A stretch of DNA of 64,000 nucleotides from a virus, in IMG/VR virus record IMGVR_UViG_3300034108_000283, positions 1 to 64,000 of that record, one strand, 5' to 3'. This document shows positions 53,559-59,588 of the stretch, in pieces. Position 1 is the first letter of the stretch; each line of letters opens with the position of its first letter. The notes beneath the pieces were generated by a model. The model did no database searches, was not told the origin of the DNA, and saw nothing but the letters and a program-made list of their open reading frames with translations. A program made the translations under genes and the position numbers.

Positions 53559-53987
53559 TTAAAATTCTTCCATGATCTCTAATGTATCAGCCATTAGGTA
53601 ACTACTAAATGTCTGTTGTGTGCTTTGTGAATCAATACCAAGAGACTCAACTTCATAATGTTTCCAATCATGAAAGCCTCTAAATTCCTTGATAGTGCAA
53701 GCAATCATACCATTATTGTCAGATAAATCAGACTCTATTGTTTTAGGTTTGTTTATCTCATAGCTTAAATTGTTGACATGAGTAAGACATATAGTACCTA
53801 CAGGAATTATATCCGGTAACTTTCTACCTAGTATTAGTTTAAACAACCATTTAGTACAATCTGAACTACTACCAATAAATGGAGTCAATAACTTAGTTAT
53901 CTCTTCTGCATTTGGATGATTAATCATTGATTTGAGAGTATTATACAAATCTGTTTCATCAAACTCTAGGTGTATTTTTGTGCTCAT
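53559..53987 (-). CDS. hypothetical protein, 142 aa
   Basis: Helical then beta-rich (YNTLKSMINHPNAEEITKLL; then VGTICLTHVNNLSYEINKPK), ending in QTFSSYLMADTLEIMEEF. The pattern IIPVGTICLTHVNNLSYE...IKEF resembles small uncharacterised phage proteins with an SH3-like fold. It ends at a terminator and is 2 bp from the next gene. Unknown function. Confidence 0.68.
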   Translation of the reverse strand: MSTKIHLEFDETDLYNTLKSMINHPNAEEITKLLTPFIGSSSDCTKWLFKLILGRKLPDIIPVGTICLTHVNNLSYEINKPKTIESDLSDNNGMIACTIKEFRGFHDWKHYEVESLGIDSQSTQQTFSSYLMADTLEIMEEF

Positions 53988-53989
53988 AA

Positions 53990-54208
53990 CTAGTCATTTA
54001 TTCTTCTGAAGTCTCTTATTTTAGCTATAAGAGCTTCATTGTAGTGAGTAAAGAAACTTTTGTCTACAATCCGGTAGTTTATTCTTTCCATCATAGTTAC
54101 CGGATAAATAGTTTTCTTAATTCCAATAGGTATTAACTGATCTGATTCATCTTTAATATCAGCCTTAAGATTAAATCCAAGTACTGAAGTAATTAGTTCT
54201 CTATCCAT
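53990..54208 (-). CDS. hypothetical protein, 72 aa
   Basis: Residues 1-40 alternate strands (LITSVLGFNLKADIKDESDQLIPIG), then a basic helix (FFTHYNEALIAKIRDFRRIND). It overlaps the upstream gene by 8 bp. Unknown function. Confidence 0.65.
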   Translation of the reverse strand: MDRELITSVLGFNLKADIKDESDQLIPIGIKKTIYPVTMMERINYRIVDKSFFTHYNEALIAKIRDFRRIND

Positions 54209-54530
54209 TGTTAAACATGTTTTTCATTAAGTCATCTAATCTGTTCGTAGCATTAAACCGGTCAATTACCTTATGCATTACCATAGTTGCAAACACAATC
54301 TCATTAGTATGTACACAACCTTTGACCAAATCATCAAGACACTTGTATAACAACTCATTTTTTTGATATGAATCAATGCATAGTTTTGTTAACTCCTTTG
54401 CTCTATCTTCTGTAATACCTAGATTCTGATGTAACTGTTCACCTTCTTCATCAATAATACAGAGGTAAAACTCATTATCCTGTGGATAAGACTTCTTCTT
54501 TTTCTTAAATAATTTCCTGAACCACTTCAT
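54201..54530 (-). CDS. hypothetical protein with basic N-terminus, 109 aa
   Basis: Starts MKWFRKLFKKKKKSY, a strongly positive amphipathic segment that could associate with membrane or nucleic acid, followed by a globular helical part (EDRAKELTKLCIDSYQKNELLY). It overlaps the next gene by 8 bp. Unknown function. Confidence 0.68.
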   Translation of the reverse strand: MKWFRKLFKKKKKSYPQDNEFYLCIIDEEGEQLHQNLGITEDRAKELTKLCIDSYQKNELLYKCLDDLVKGCVHTNEIVFATMVMHKVIDRFNATNRLDDLMKNMFNNG

Positions 54531-54532
54531 AA

Positions 54533-54754
54533 TTATCTTTTTAGTTTAAACTCTTGTTTTCTTTGCTCATCATACCATATTTGTACACTTATACAAACTG
54601 TGATTGACACTAACAAACCTTGAAATACATAACCAACTGGTGTGTAATTCTCAAAATTGAAGGCTTCACCAAATGATATCATACCTTCTAGGATACATAA
54701 TACTACTAATCCTATACTTACATTCAAAATAAAATTTACTAATTTCATAATCAT
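54533..54754 (-). CDS. small membrane protein, 73 aa
   Basis: Two hydrophobic stretches (LVNFILNVSIGLVVLCILEGM and VGYVFQGLLVSITVCISVQIW), then a basic tail (DEQRKQEFKLKR). An ATG two codons downstream is an alternative start. Probably two helices across the inner membrane. Unknown function. Confidence 0.65.
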   Translation of the reverse strand: MIMKLVNFILNVSIGLVVLCILEGMISFGEAFNFENYTPVGYVFQGLLVSITVCISVQIWYDEQRKQEFKLKR

Positions 54755-54775
54755 ACATTTTTTAGTTAATAAATA

Positions 54776-54804
54776 AGACAGACTATTACACCTTTTGTCT
54801 GTCT
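54776..54804 (-). terminator. hairpin terminator, - strand
   Basis: AGACAGAC/GTCTGTCT 8-bp stem with a 13-nt loop, then a T-rich stretch on the - strand, downstream of the 84-aa gene. Confidence 0.6.
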
Positions 54805-54827
54805 ACTGCGGTTGGAGGTGTACGCAA

Positions 54828-55082
54828 TTATAATAAATACTTAACTGTCATAGCATAGCCAAATAGACCGGTAGCTGCACCACAAAATGCTATTAATGTT
54901 ACTGTCATAGCATTAATTGTATTGTTCTGCATTAACTTGTCTAATTGTTCTTCTATAACTACTATCTGATACTCTGCTTCTGATAGCATTTGATACTTTA
55001 AATCTGTCGGAACATCACTTAGTTGAACTTCATCTCTAAGGTTGTTCCAAAAATCTAGCTTTTCCTGTAGCTCTTTAATCAT
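54828..55082 (-). CDS. tail-anchored protein, 84 aa
   Basis: A coiled-coil-like N-terminus (MIKELQEKLDFWNNLRDEV, then QIVVIEEQLDKLMQNN) and one C-terminal hydrophobic helix (AMTVTLIAFCGAATGLFGYAM). Probably inserted in the inner membrane by its C-terminus. The A-rich leader before ATG is typical. Unknown function. Confidence 0.65.
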   Translation of the reverse strand: MIKELQEKLDFWNNLRDEVQLSDVPTDLKYQMLSEAEYQIVVIEEQLDKLMQNNTINAMTVTLIAFCGAATGLFGYAMTVKYLL

Positions 55083-55087
55083 AACTT

Positions 55088-55162
55088 TTAGTTTTTAGTG
55101 TTTAAATAATACTGTGAATAAAATAGTGCTATAAGTAGCACAGTAATCATAATTTCTTTCAT
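55088..55162 (-). CDS. 24-aa hydrophobic microprotein (candidate)
   Basis: Begins MKEIMITVLLIALFYSQYYL and stops at 55088-55090. One membrane span would fill most of it. It lies between two small membrane-associated genes, but a random short hydrophobic frame in AT-rich DNA is a real alternative. Confidence 0.3.
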   Translation of the reverse strand: MKEIMITVLLIALFYSQYYLNTKN

Positions 55163-55174
55163 AATCATTCAATA

Positions 55175-55348
55175 TTAGTTTCTATATGCATATGACCTTG
55201 ACTGTGCTTTACGTACAGATCTGTCTACATGGTATTTTCTACCATTACCGTGACAAGACTTATTTACCGCACAGCTGGTTAACCATAGTGCAAACATCAT
55301 ACACAGTCCAACTAACATTCCTTTGATTACAATACTTACATTTTTCAT
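55175..55348 (-). CDS. 57-aa lipoprotein
   Basis: A signal-peptide-like N-terminus (MKNVSIVIKGMLVGLCMMFA) leads to LTSC, a lipobox with Cys at residue 26, then a basic short mature part (GNGRKYHVDRSVRKAQSRSY). It would be lipid-anchored. Small phage lipoproteins can block superinfection or act as Rz1-like spanins. No partner Rz is visible. A-rich leader before ATG. Confidence 0.65.
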   Translation of the reverse strand: MKNVSIVIKGMLVGLCMMFALWLTSCAVNKSCHGNGRKYHVDRSVRKAQSRSYAYRN

Positions 55349-55375
55349 ATTAAGGGTTTAAAGTTTACTAAATAA

Positions 55376-55436
55376 AAGTACACAGTGAGAGTTTTAACCA
55401 CACCCACTCACAAGTTGACCGCGTTACTGTGTACTT
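55376..55436 (-). terminator. large structured hairpin, - strand
   Basis: An 11-bp inverted repeat AAGTACACAGT/ACTGTGTACTT (outer), with an inner GTGAG/CTCAC, then a T-rich stretch on the - strand. It lies just after the 85-aa gene. It could be a terminator or a structured 3' end. Confidence 0.65.
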
Positions 55437-55443
55437 AAGCTAA

Positions 55444-55701
55444 TTATCTATCTTCATAACATTGCTGACACATATGTACTTCATCACAAGTACAGGTCAG
55501 TTCAGGATTAATTGCATAGAGTCTTGCCATATCAGCAAACTCACTAGCAATCTCACCGTGCACCTGAAACTTAGGCTTAGGTGTAGTTAAAGCTCTCTTA
55601 GCTCTAATAAGCATTTTGAGAGTATTCCGGAGATGATTAATGTCCATAATATCAACATCAATCTTTTGACCATTCTTCATAGTCCAGTAAATAGTTTCCA
55701 T
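55444..55701 (-). CDS. small phage protein, 85 aa
   Basis: ATG 55701 (METIYWTMKNGQKIDVDIM) follows an A-rich leader; a longer reading is not supported. WTMKNGQKIDVDIMDINHLRN is a recurring small-protein pattern in Bacteroidota phages. A Cys-rich tail (CTCDEVHMCQQCYEDR) suggests a zinc site. Unknown function. Confidence 0.68.
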   Translation of the reverse strand: METIYWTMKNGQKIDVDIMDINHLRNTLKMLIRAKRALTTPKPKFQVHGEIASEFADMARLYAINPELTCTCDEVHMCQQCYEDR

Positions 55702-56280
55702 AAGTATAAGTTTAAGGGTTAATAATTTAATTAGTACTCTCACAAGGTTGCAACCCTTGAAGTATGTGACACATTTGGAATGTACCTCAATCGAAAAAGG
55801 TATTCACATTACCTGCTTGGATGAGAGTATAAAACCACAAGTCAACCCCTGCTTTACAGAATGAGGGGTTATGCCTGAAACCTTGTGGTGTATCTATATA
55901 TGACCGGAAATTATTGCTTTCCCGGAAGCCTTTACTGTCTTACTCTAACAAACCTACTATATAACAGTAGTACTAATATAGTTATGACTGATTCTGTGTA
56001 ATACTCACTTTAGATTAGCCATATACTTAGTATTGTATAAGCTGTGGCTATGATTCTGTGACCGTGTCTGTTGGTGTAATAATGCTGAGAGTTTGTCACT
56101 CAACCCCAAACTAACCTACATTCATTCACAGTTTGTTATTAATTACTGCACATATATTACACTATGGGTATCTTCATTCCCGGGGGTAGTATGCAATAAC
56201 TGTGCACTTTAGTCTTGACCATTCAATCAGCGGTTGTTGACCGGTAGTTGACCGCTGAAACAGTCTAACTATTTTTTTTA

Positions 56281-56292
56281 AAATTAAAGTTG
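56281..56292 (-). promoter_or_regulatory. orphan promoter-like motif
   Basis: AAATTAAAGTTG on the + strand matches the array motif (weaker variant, one fewer A). It points into the gene-free region, so it would drive a non-coding transcript. Confidence 0.4.
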
Positions 56293-56359
56293 CTTAAAGC
56301 TATTGTCTGAAAGACAATTAAACACATAGTATATACTATGGCTTCACTAAAAATAATAA

Positions 56360-56377
56360 GGGTGTATTTCTACACCC
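56360..56377 (-). terminator. Rho-independent terminator, - strand
   Basis: Perfect GGGTGTA/TACACCC stem with a 4-nt loop followed by a T-rich - strand tail, at the end of the 134-aa gene. Confidence 0.75.
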
Positions 56378-56392
56378 CTATTATCCTTGAGA

Positions 56393-56797
56393 TTATATCC
56401 CAATTTCCTCAGATACCTCAACCTCCTCAAAGTCATCATCAGAATTCTCAGAAGCAACAACAAGGCTTGATAATGTGTACCAAGGTTTACGCGCAGTTCC
56501 ATCAGCATTCTTGCTTCTAGAAACTTTACCTAAGTAGGTTTCCCCTACCTCCATACCTTGCTCATAGCTAGTACTATACACTACTATATCAGCTTTGGTG
56601 TGGCTGTTACCATTATCATCAGTAAACCTGATAGTTGCTAACTTGTAGGTTAGGGTATCCCCGTTACCATTAGTGTAAGTGAACTCTTTATCACTTAATC
56701 TAACCAAGGTAGCCTTAATGTTGGCAACCTTTTGCACATTACCACTAGGTGTTGTTTCTTCCTTAAACACCAACGCAATCTTTTTCTTTTCAATCAT
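56393..56797 (-). CDS. ssDNA-binding-like protein, 134 aa
   Basis: A beta-rich OB-like core (NIKATLVRLSDKEFTYTNGN, then YKLATIRFTDDNG and GETYLGKVSRS) plus an acidic tail (SENSDDDFEEVEVSEEIGI), the layout of a phage SSB. The gene is slightly GC-richer than its neighbours and has its own motif (56834-56845) and terminator, as expected for an abundant early protein. The gap between motif and ATG is longer (36 bp). The family is tentative. Confidence 0.6.
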   Translation of the reverse strand: MIEKKKIALVFKEETTPSGNVQKVANIKATLVRLSDKEFTYTNGNGDTLTYKLATIRFTDDNGNSHTKADIVVYSTSYEQGMEVGETYLGKVSRSKNADGTARKPWYTLSSLVVASENSDDDFEEVEVSEEIGI

Positions 56798-56833
56798 AAC
56801 TTTTTGATTTTTGGGTTAATAATAATTTTCTTA

Positions 56834-56845
56834 CAATAAAAGTTG
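56834..56845 (-). promoter_or_regulatory. array promoter motif
   Basis: CAATAAAAGTTG on the + strand (CAACTTTTATTG on the - strand), 36 bp upstream of the 134-aa gene, a longer spacing than elsewhere. Confidence 0.65.
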
Positions 56846-56905
56846 CAAAAGGCTAAGCCGAAGGCTTCCAACACTATCCTTTACTTACTCTCTCTCAGCT
56901 TAAAT

Positions 56906-56924
56906 AAAAAGGGGATTACTCCCC
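56906..56924 (-). terminator. Rho-independent terminator, - strand
   Basis: GGGGA-TTAC-TCCCC stem with an A run on the + strand (T on the - strand). It ends the 60-aa gene. Confidence 0.75.
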
Positions 56925-57098
56925 TAATTTATTCTGTACTTGTAGATCATCTCTAAATGCTTTTAGAGTATCTATTGCTATGCTAAGTTCATATTTATCA
57001 TAGGAAATTAAATCACTATCTGTTTTTATGACTCTTTCATAAAGACTAATCTTTGCATCAAGCATTGCAATAATTCTAAATACCGGTTCTGTGTCCAT
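56916..57098 (-). CDS. early-array protein, 60 aa
   Basis: Helical (VFRIIAMLDAKISLYERVIK, then YDKYELSIAIDTLKAFRDDL). One promoter-like motif lies 18 bp before its ATG and the terminator overlaps its stop. Unknown function. Confidence 0.7.
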   Translation of the reverse strand: MDTEPVFRIIAMLDAKISLYERVIKTDSDLISYDKYELSIAIDTLKAFRDDLQVQNKLGE

Positions 57099-57116
57099 AT
57101 TATATAGTTTAAGATT

Positions 57117-57128
57117 AAATAAAAGTTG
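57117..57128 (-). promoter_or_regulatory. array promoter motif
   Basis: AAATAAAAGTTG (first base differs from the consensus), 18 bp before the ATG at 57098. Confidence 0.65.
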
Positions 57129-57144
57129 TCTTTAAAAATAGAAA

Positions 57145-57160
57145 GGGGAACAATGTCCCC
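57145..57160 (-). terminator. Rho-independent terminator, - strand
   Basis: GGGGA-ACAATG-TCCCC stem, at the end of the 128-aa gene. Confidence 0.75.
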
Positions 57161-57166
57161 CTATAT

Positions 57167-57553
57167 CTATGGCTTAACAGGTGCTTCCAACAACTGAAAC
57201 AAATCATCTTTGTCTAACAGGTTGTGCAACTCACGCTTGTAGGTACCTAGCTCATGCAGATAACTTTGCCAAGCAGTGTAATCATTCCTTACAAGTCTAA
57301 GCTTCAGAACTGTGGCTTTAGATTCTTCATAATCTTTGGAATCCATACCTAGTTCTTTACTAGCATTAATCTGGCTATTCAACACGCCTATTGCAAAGAC
57401 ATATTGTTTATCAGAACTATGCATATTAATGGAAATGCTGTTGTTAACATTAATCTCAGGAATAGATGTTAATGACTCCATTAATTGAGAACACATTTCT
57501 TTAGCAAATTCTAAATCTGCTGTTGCTTGTTTGTAAGCTTCTAACTTTTTCAT
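57167..57553 (-). CDS. early-array protein, 128 aa
   Basis: Long helical protein (KLEAYKQATADLEFAKEM, then NDYTAWQSYLHELGTYKREL) with a central conserved-looking region that mentions SINMHSSDKQYVFAIG. A coiled-coil or four-helix protein is likely. Its own motif lies upstream, with a longer spacing of 24 bp to ATG. Unknown function. Confidence 0.72.
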   Translation of the reverse strand: MKKLEAYKQATADLEFAKEMCSQLMESLTSIPEINVNNSISINMHSSDKQYVFAIGVLNSQINASKELGMDSKDYEESKATVLKLRLVRNDYTAWQSYLHELGTYKRELHNLLDKDDLFQLLEAPVKP

Positions 57554-57577
57554 AGTGTATATTTTAATATTTTATTT

Positions 57578-57589
57578 CAATAAAAGTTG
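57578..57589 (-). promoter_or_regulatory. array promoter motif
   Basis: CAATAAAAGTTG, 24 bp before the ATG at 57553. Confidence 0.7.
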
Positions 57590-57600
57590 TAAAAAAATAA

Positions 57601-57621
57601 AGAGAGTATTACACCCTCTCT
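57601..57621 (-). terminator. Rho-independent terminator, - strand
   Basis: AGAGAG/CTCTCT stem around the stop of the 48-aa gene, with a T-rich - strand tail. Confidence 0.7.
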
Positions 57622-57755
57622 ATCTTTCTTTTAACATAAAGCTTTATATAAAGCTCATCAAGTTTCTGACTATCAACCATTTGCTTCATAGCTTCTATTG
57701 CTGACATCATAGTCTTGTACTCTTCCCAAGTTAATTCTAAGTTTACTTTGTCCAT
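57609..57755 (-). CDS. early-array protein, 48 aa
   Basis: Reads MDKVNLELTWEEYKTMMSAI and continues as a second helix ending KRKIERV. Preceded by the motif variant at 57773-57784 and ending in the terminator hairpin, so it is a full cassette although short. Unknown function. Confidence 0.68.
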   Translation of the reverse strand: MDKVNLELTWEEYKTMMSAIEAMKQMVDSQKLDELYIKLYVKRKIERV

Positions 57756-57772
57756 AGTATATAATTTAGATT

Positions 57773-57784
57773 ATATTAAAGTTG
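57773..57784 (-). promoter_or_regulatory. array promoter motif (variant)
   Basis: ATATTAAAGTTG, a weaker variant, 17 bp before the ATG at 57755. Confidence 0.5.
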
Positions 57785-57786
57785 TT

Positions 57787-57808
57787 AAAAAGGGGATGTT
57801 ACTCCCCT
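57787..57808 (-). terminator. Rho-independent terminator, - strand
   Basis: AGGGGA/TCCCCT stem with a T tail on the - strand, overlapping the end of the 87-aa gene. Confidence 0.75.
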
Positions 57809-58062
57809 TTAAGATTCTTATACACATATACAGGTATGAGTGTCTTTACAATTAACCTGTGCTCTGAATTACCACTAAAAATTGCTCCATCCATTCCCGG
57901 TGGATAGAATGTGAATTTTACAGCAACATCATTAATGATACAAATACCATTAACACGTGATGTGTTTGTAAGAGCCTTGGCAATAAAAGGTTCTGCATAA
58001 AAACAAATGCTATCAGAGCACTGTTCATTAATGCTTTCTGTAATAATAATTTCTATTTTCAT
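57799..58062 (-). CDS. early-array protein, 87 aa
   Basis: Beta-rich (KIEIIITESINEQCSDSICF, then AVKFTFYPPGMDGAIFSG and HRLIVKTLIPVYVY) with several Cys in the first third. A motif lies 18 bp upstream. No family recognised. Confidence 0.7.
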   Translation of the reverse strand: MKIEIIITESINEQCSDSICFYAEPFIAKALTNTSRVNGICIINDVAVKFTFYPPGMDGAIFSGNSEHRLIVKTLIPVYVYKNLKGE

Positions 58063-58080
58063 ATTATATAGTTTTTAATA

Positions 58081-58092
58081 AAATAAAAGTTG
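58081..58092 (-). promoter_or_regulatory. array promoter motif
   Basis: AAATAAAAGTTG (first base differs), 18 bp before the ATG at 58062. Confidence 0.6.
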
Positions 58093-58104
58093 TTATCTAT
58101 AAAT

Positions 58105-58127
58105 AAAAAGGGGGAATTTCTTCCCCC
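58105..58127 (-). terminator. Rho-independent terminator, - strand
   Basis: GGGGGAA/TTCCCCC stem with a 4-nt loop and T tail, ending the 60-aa gene. Confidence 0.8.
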
Positions 58128-58132
58128 ATAAA

Positions 58133-58315
58133 CTATACAACTAACAATGTATGTTCAGGGTGTATTATATGGTATTCTTCTACCAAACTATCCCTGTAAG
58201 CCTTTACCTCTTCTTCCGGTAATTGCTCAAATGCTTTTAACATAGCTTTGTCAGCTTTTTTTCCTAATAAGATTAATATCCCATCAATCTCATCAATCAT
58301 AAATTTTGTTACCAT
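58133..58315 (-). CDS. early-array protein, 60 aa
   Basis: Helical, with a hydrophobic start (VTKFMIDEIDGILILLGKKA) and QLPEEEVKAYRDSLVEEYHI. A motif lies 19 bp upstream and a strong terminator lies immediately downstream. Unknown function. Confidence 0.7.
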   Translation of the reverse strand: MVTKFMIDEIDGILILLGKKADKAMLKAFEQLPEEEVKAYRDSLVEEYHIIHPEHTLLVV

Positions 58316-58334
58316 AGTGTATATATTTTTATTA

Positions 58335-58346
58335 CAATAAAAGTTG
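58335..58346 (-). promoter_or_regulatory. array promoter motif
   Basis: CAATAAAAGTTG, 19 bp before the ATG at 58315. Confidence 0.7.
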
Positions 58347-58350
58347 AAAT

Positions 58351-58377
58351 AAAAACTTAGGGATTATCTCCCTAAGT
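58351..58377 (-). terminator. Rho-independent terminator, - strand
   Basis: 9-bp stem ACTTAGGGA/TCCCTAAGT with T tail. It overlaps the end of the 62-aa gene. Confidence 0.8.
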
Positions 58378-58552
58378 CTTCTTCATACTCAAATGTTCCG
58401 GTCTCTATGTATTCATAGATCTCTGCCTTAGTAGCATAGTCTACAACTTTGCCGTCTTCAAAGAACAGTGCATACTGTTTCCGGCCATCCATAGTCTGTT
58501 GATACTTAACTTGTCCTGTAAGTAACAACCAAATAAAAATAACTTTTGTCAT
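58364..58552 (-). CDS. early-array protein with N-terminal anchor, 62 aa
   Basis: The start MTKVIFIWLLLTGQVKYQ is a short hydrophobic anchor; the rest is polar with many Tyr and Glu residues (EIYEYIETGTFEYEEDLGR). Possibly membrane-attached. A motif lies 17 bp upstream. Unknown function. Confidence 0.68.
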   Translation of the reverse strand: MTKVIFIWLLLTGQVKYQQTMDGRKQYALFFEDGKVVDYATKAEIYEYIETGTFEYEEDLGR

Positions 58553-58569
58553 AATATATATTTCTAATG

Positions 58570-58581
58570 CAATAAAAGCTG
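58570..58581 (-). promoter_or_regulatory. array promoter motif
   Basis: CAATAAAAGCTG, 17 bp before the ATG at 58552. Confidence 0.7.
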
Positions 58582-58583
58582 TT

Positions 58584-58613
58584 TAAAAGAAGAAGGTTTA
58601 TAAGCCTTCTTCT
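58584..58613 (-). terminator. Rho-independent terminator, - strand
   Basis: 9-bp stem AGAAGAAGG/CCTTCTTCT with a T tail, at the stop of the 46-aa gene. Confidence 0.75.
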
Positions 58614-58738
58614 TCTTTATACTGTAGATATGATTCATATGCTGTTAAGCAATATGCATCATACTCTGCTTGTAATTCAGCACAAGAATTACAATGGTTT
58701 TCATCACCTAGTAAACAGGCACAAGTTGTATTTTCCAT
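58598..58738 (-). CDS. early-array Cys-rich protein, 46 aa
   Basis: Reads MENTTCACLLGDENHCNSCA, with CxC and CxxC plus His, a likely zinc-binding fold, then a helix rich in Tyr and Glu. A motif lies 18 bp upstream. The start MENT is shared with the next gene upstream, which suggests divergence from a common cassette or a fixed 5' end. Confidence 0.68.
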   Translation of the reverse strand: MENTTCACLLGDENHCNSCAELQAEYDAYCLTAYESYLQYKEEEGL

Positions 58739-58756
58739 AATATATAATTTCTGCTA

Positions 58757-58768
58757 CAATAGAAGTTG
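58757..58768 (-). promoter_or_regulatory. array promoter motif
   Basis: CAATAGAAGTTG, 18 bp before the ATG at 58738. Confidence 0.7.
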
Positions 58769-58786
58769 TTGCATCATATACAAAAT

Positions 58787-58804
58787 AAAGGAGCTATTGC
58801 TCCT
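58787..58804 (-). terminator. Rho-independent terminator, - strand
   Basis: AGGAGC/GCTCCT stem with a 4-nt loop (TATT), overlapping the end of the 66-aa gene. Confidence 0.65.
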
Positions 58805-58994
58805 CTATTTGTGTATCCCATTGTATGTCCCAAAAGTTTGCTCCAAAGTCTCCTTCTTGAAGAGAGTAAAGTAAAGAGTGAAGTTCTTTTGAAGTAAGAT
58901 CAGGTCTTGTGGTTTTAATTGTTTGTTCAGGTTCTCCGGTGTCCCCTCCGCCAATGGTGATCTTGTAGCTTAAAATATAAAGTGTATTTTCCAT
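58794..58994 (-). CDS. early-array protein, 66 aa
   Basis: Starts MENTLYILSYKITIGGGDTG; beta-rich, with a short helix (SKELHSLLYSLQEGDF) and WDIQWDTQIEEQ at the end. A motif lies 17 bp upstream. Unknown function. Confidence 0.7.
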   Translation of the reverse strand: MENTLYILSYKITIGGGDTGEPEQTIKTTRPDLTSKELHSLLYSLQEGDFGANFWDIQWDTQIEEQ

Positions 58995-59011
58995 AATATA
59001 AGTTTAGCACA

Positions 59012-59023
59012 CAATAGAAGTTG
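59012..59023 (-). promoter_or_regulatory. array promoter motif
   Basis: CAATAGAAGTTG, 17 bp before the ATG at 58994. Confidence 0.7.
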
Positions 59024-59030
59024 TCTAAAT

Positions 59031-59062
59031 AAAAAAGAGCAAGGATTATTCTCCCTGCTCTT
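59031..59062 (-). terminator. Rho-independent terminator, - strand
   Basis: 11-bp stem (one mismatch) beginning AAGAGC, with a T tail, overlapping the end of the 58-aa gene. Confidence 0.75.
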
Positions 59063-59222
59063 TTACTCTACAAACATTAAACACAATGTATTCTCCCGCA
59101 GTATGTATCTCATATTTCTTGAGAATACCTTTGGTCATCCATTGATTCAATCTAGTTTGCATTTTAGTTAGTTCTCCTGCATCTGATGCAAGAAAACTAT
59201 AAAGGTCAACACGTAGTTTCAT
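59046..59222 (-). CDS. early-array protein, 58 aa
   Basis: Begins MKLRVDLYSFLASDAGEL; then QTRLNQWMTKGILKKYEIH and VFNVCRVKEQGE. The middle resembles a short winged-helix or DNA-binding fold (MQTRLNQWMTKGILKKYEI), but this is weak. A motif lies 17 bp upstream. The terminator overlaps its stop. Confidence 0.68.
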   Translation of the reverse strand: MKLRVDLYSFLASDAGELTKMQTRLNQWMTKGILKKYEIHTAGEYIVFNVCRVKEQGE

Positions 59223-59239
59223 ATGTATAGTTTCTGTGG

Positions 59240-59251
59240 CAATAAAAGCTG
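59240..59251 (-). promoter_or_regulatory. array promoter motif
   Basis: CAATAAAAGCTG, 17 bp before the ATG at 59222. Confidence 0.7.
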
Positions 59252-59253
59252 AA

Positions 59254-59283
59254 AAATAAAAAGAGAGACATTGTCTCTCTCTT
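59254..59283 (-). terminator. Rho-independent terminator, - strand
   Basis: AGAGAGAC/GTCTCTCT 8-bp stem with a 3-nt loop and T tail. It precedes the 66-aa membrane gene's end. Confidence 0.75.
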
Positions 59284-59287
59284 AATG

Positions 59288-59488
59288 CTATGCACCTTGT
59301 AGCTTTTCTTCTATGTGCATTATTAGGTTAAGCATTCCCATAATGGAGCAACCTGCTAATATAATACCCATAGTAATTAAACCTACCATTGGTGCAGTTG
59401 GTTCTACAGATAATACTCCGAAGAAGTATAAACAGAATGTGCCAAGGCCTGAAGCATATAGCACAATAAACTTAAGTAATTGTTTCAT
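59288..59488 (-). CDS. early-array membrane protein, 66 aa
   Basis: ATG 59488 (MKQLLKFIVLYASGLGTFCL), set by the motif position; a longer frame only runs through the motif and terminator of the next cassette. Two hydrophobic spans (FIVLYASGLGTFCLYFFGV and MVGLITMGIILAGCSIMGML) and a short charged tail (HIEEKLQGA). Likely an inner-membrane protein. Confidence 0.7.
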   Translation of the reverse strand: MKQLLKFIVLYASGLGTFCLYFFGVLSVEPTAPMVGLITMGIILAGCSIMGMLNLIMHIEEKLQGA

Positions 59489-59506
59489 AGTATATAATTT
59501 CTCATA

Positions 59507-59518
59507 CAATAAAAGCTG
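59507..59518 (-). promoter_or_regulatory. array promoter motif
   Basis: CAATAAAAGCTG, 18 bp before the ATG at 59488. On the - strand, its bases and the following spacer read in frame as QLLLYEK, shared with the last cassette. Confidence 0.7.
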
Positions 59519-59530
59519 TCTAACACAGAA

Positions 59531-59551
59531 AAAAAAGGGGATATCATCCCC
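59531..59551 (-). terminator. Rho-independent terminator, - strand
   Basis: GGGGA-TATCA-TCCCC stem with a T tail. It ends the miniature cassette at 59560-59600. Confidence 0.8.
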
Positions 59552-59559
59552 TGTAGTGT

Positions 59560-59571
59560 TTAACTTTTCAT
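59560..59571 (-). other. minigene or remnant cassette (start, Lys, Ser, stop)
   Basis: Between the array motif (59589-59600) and a strong terminator (59531-59551), the expected start position holds only ATG AAA AGT TAA. It is either a decayed gene, a three-codon minigene or a leader for a short RNA. The spacing from motif to ATG (17 bp) matches the intact cassettes. Confidence 0.5.
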
Positions 59572-59588
59572 AGCTTTTAGTTTTCATA

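Larger units (their letters stand above)
55702..56392. other. gene-free hairpin-rich region
   Basis: About 690 bp with no gene-like frame on either strand. It holds a perfect palindrome GGTTGCAACC (55746-55755), a nested stem ACCACAAG/CTTGTGGT (55834-55841 and 55882-55889) around AACCCCT/AGGGGTT (55844-55850 and 55864-55870), a CCGGAAA/TTTCCCGG bulged hairpin (55903-55924), and CAGCGGT/ACCGCTG (56228-56234 and 56251-56257) with two TTGACCG copies. A promoter-like motif at 56281-56292 points into it. It may be a structured RNA, a replication origin or both. Confidence 0.6.

Noticed and set aside
56160-56223. A short - strand frame in the gene-free region (starting MVKTKVHSY)
   Set aside because: Only about 21 codons, with no leader or motif at the right spacing; it may be chance.
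55702-56392. tRNA genes in the structured region
   Set aside because: The stems do not form a cloverleaf with a TTC-type loop and anticodon arm.
59288-59587. A longer frame of 99 residues for the array membrane protein
   Set aside because: The extra N-terminus would translate the motif and the terminator of the empty cassette, so the ATG at 59488 is preferred.
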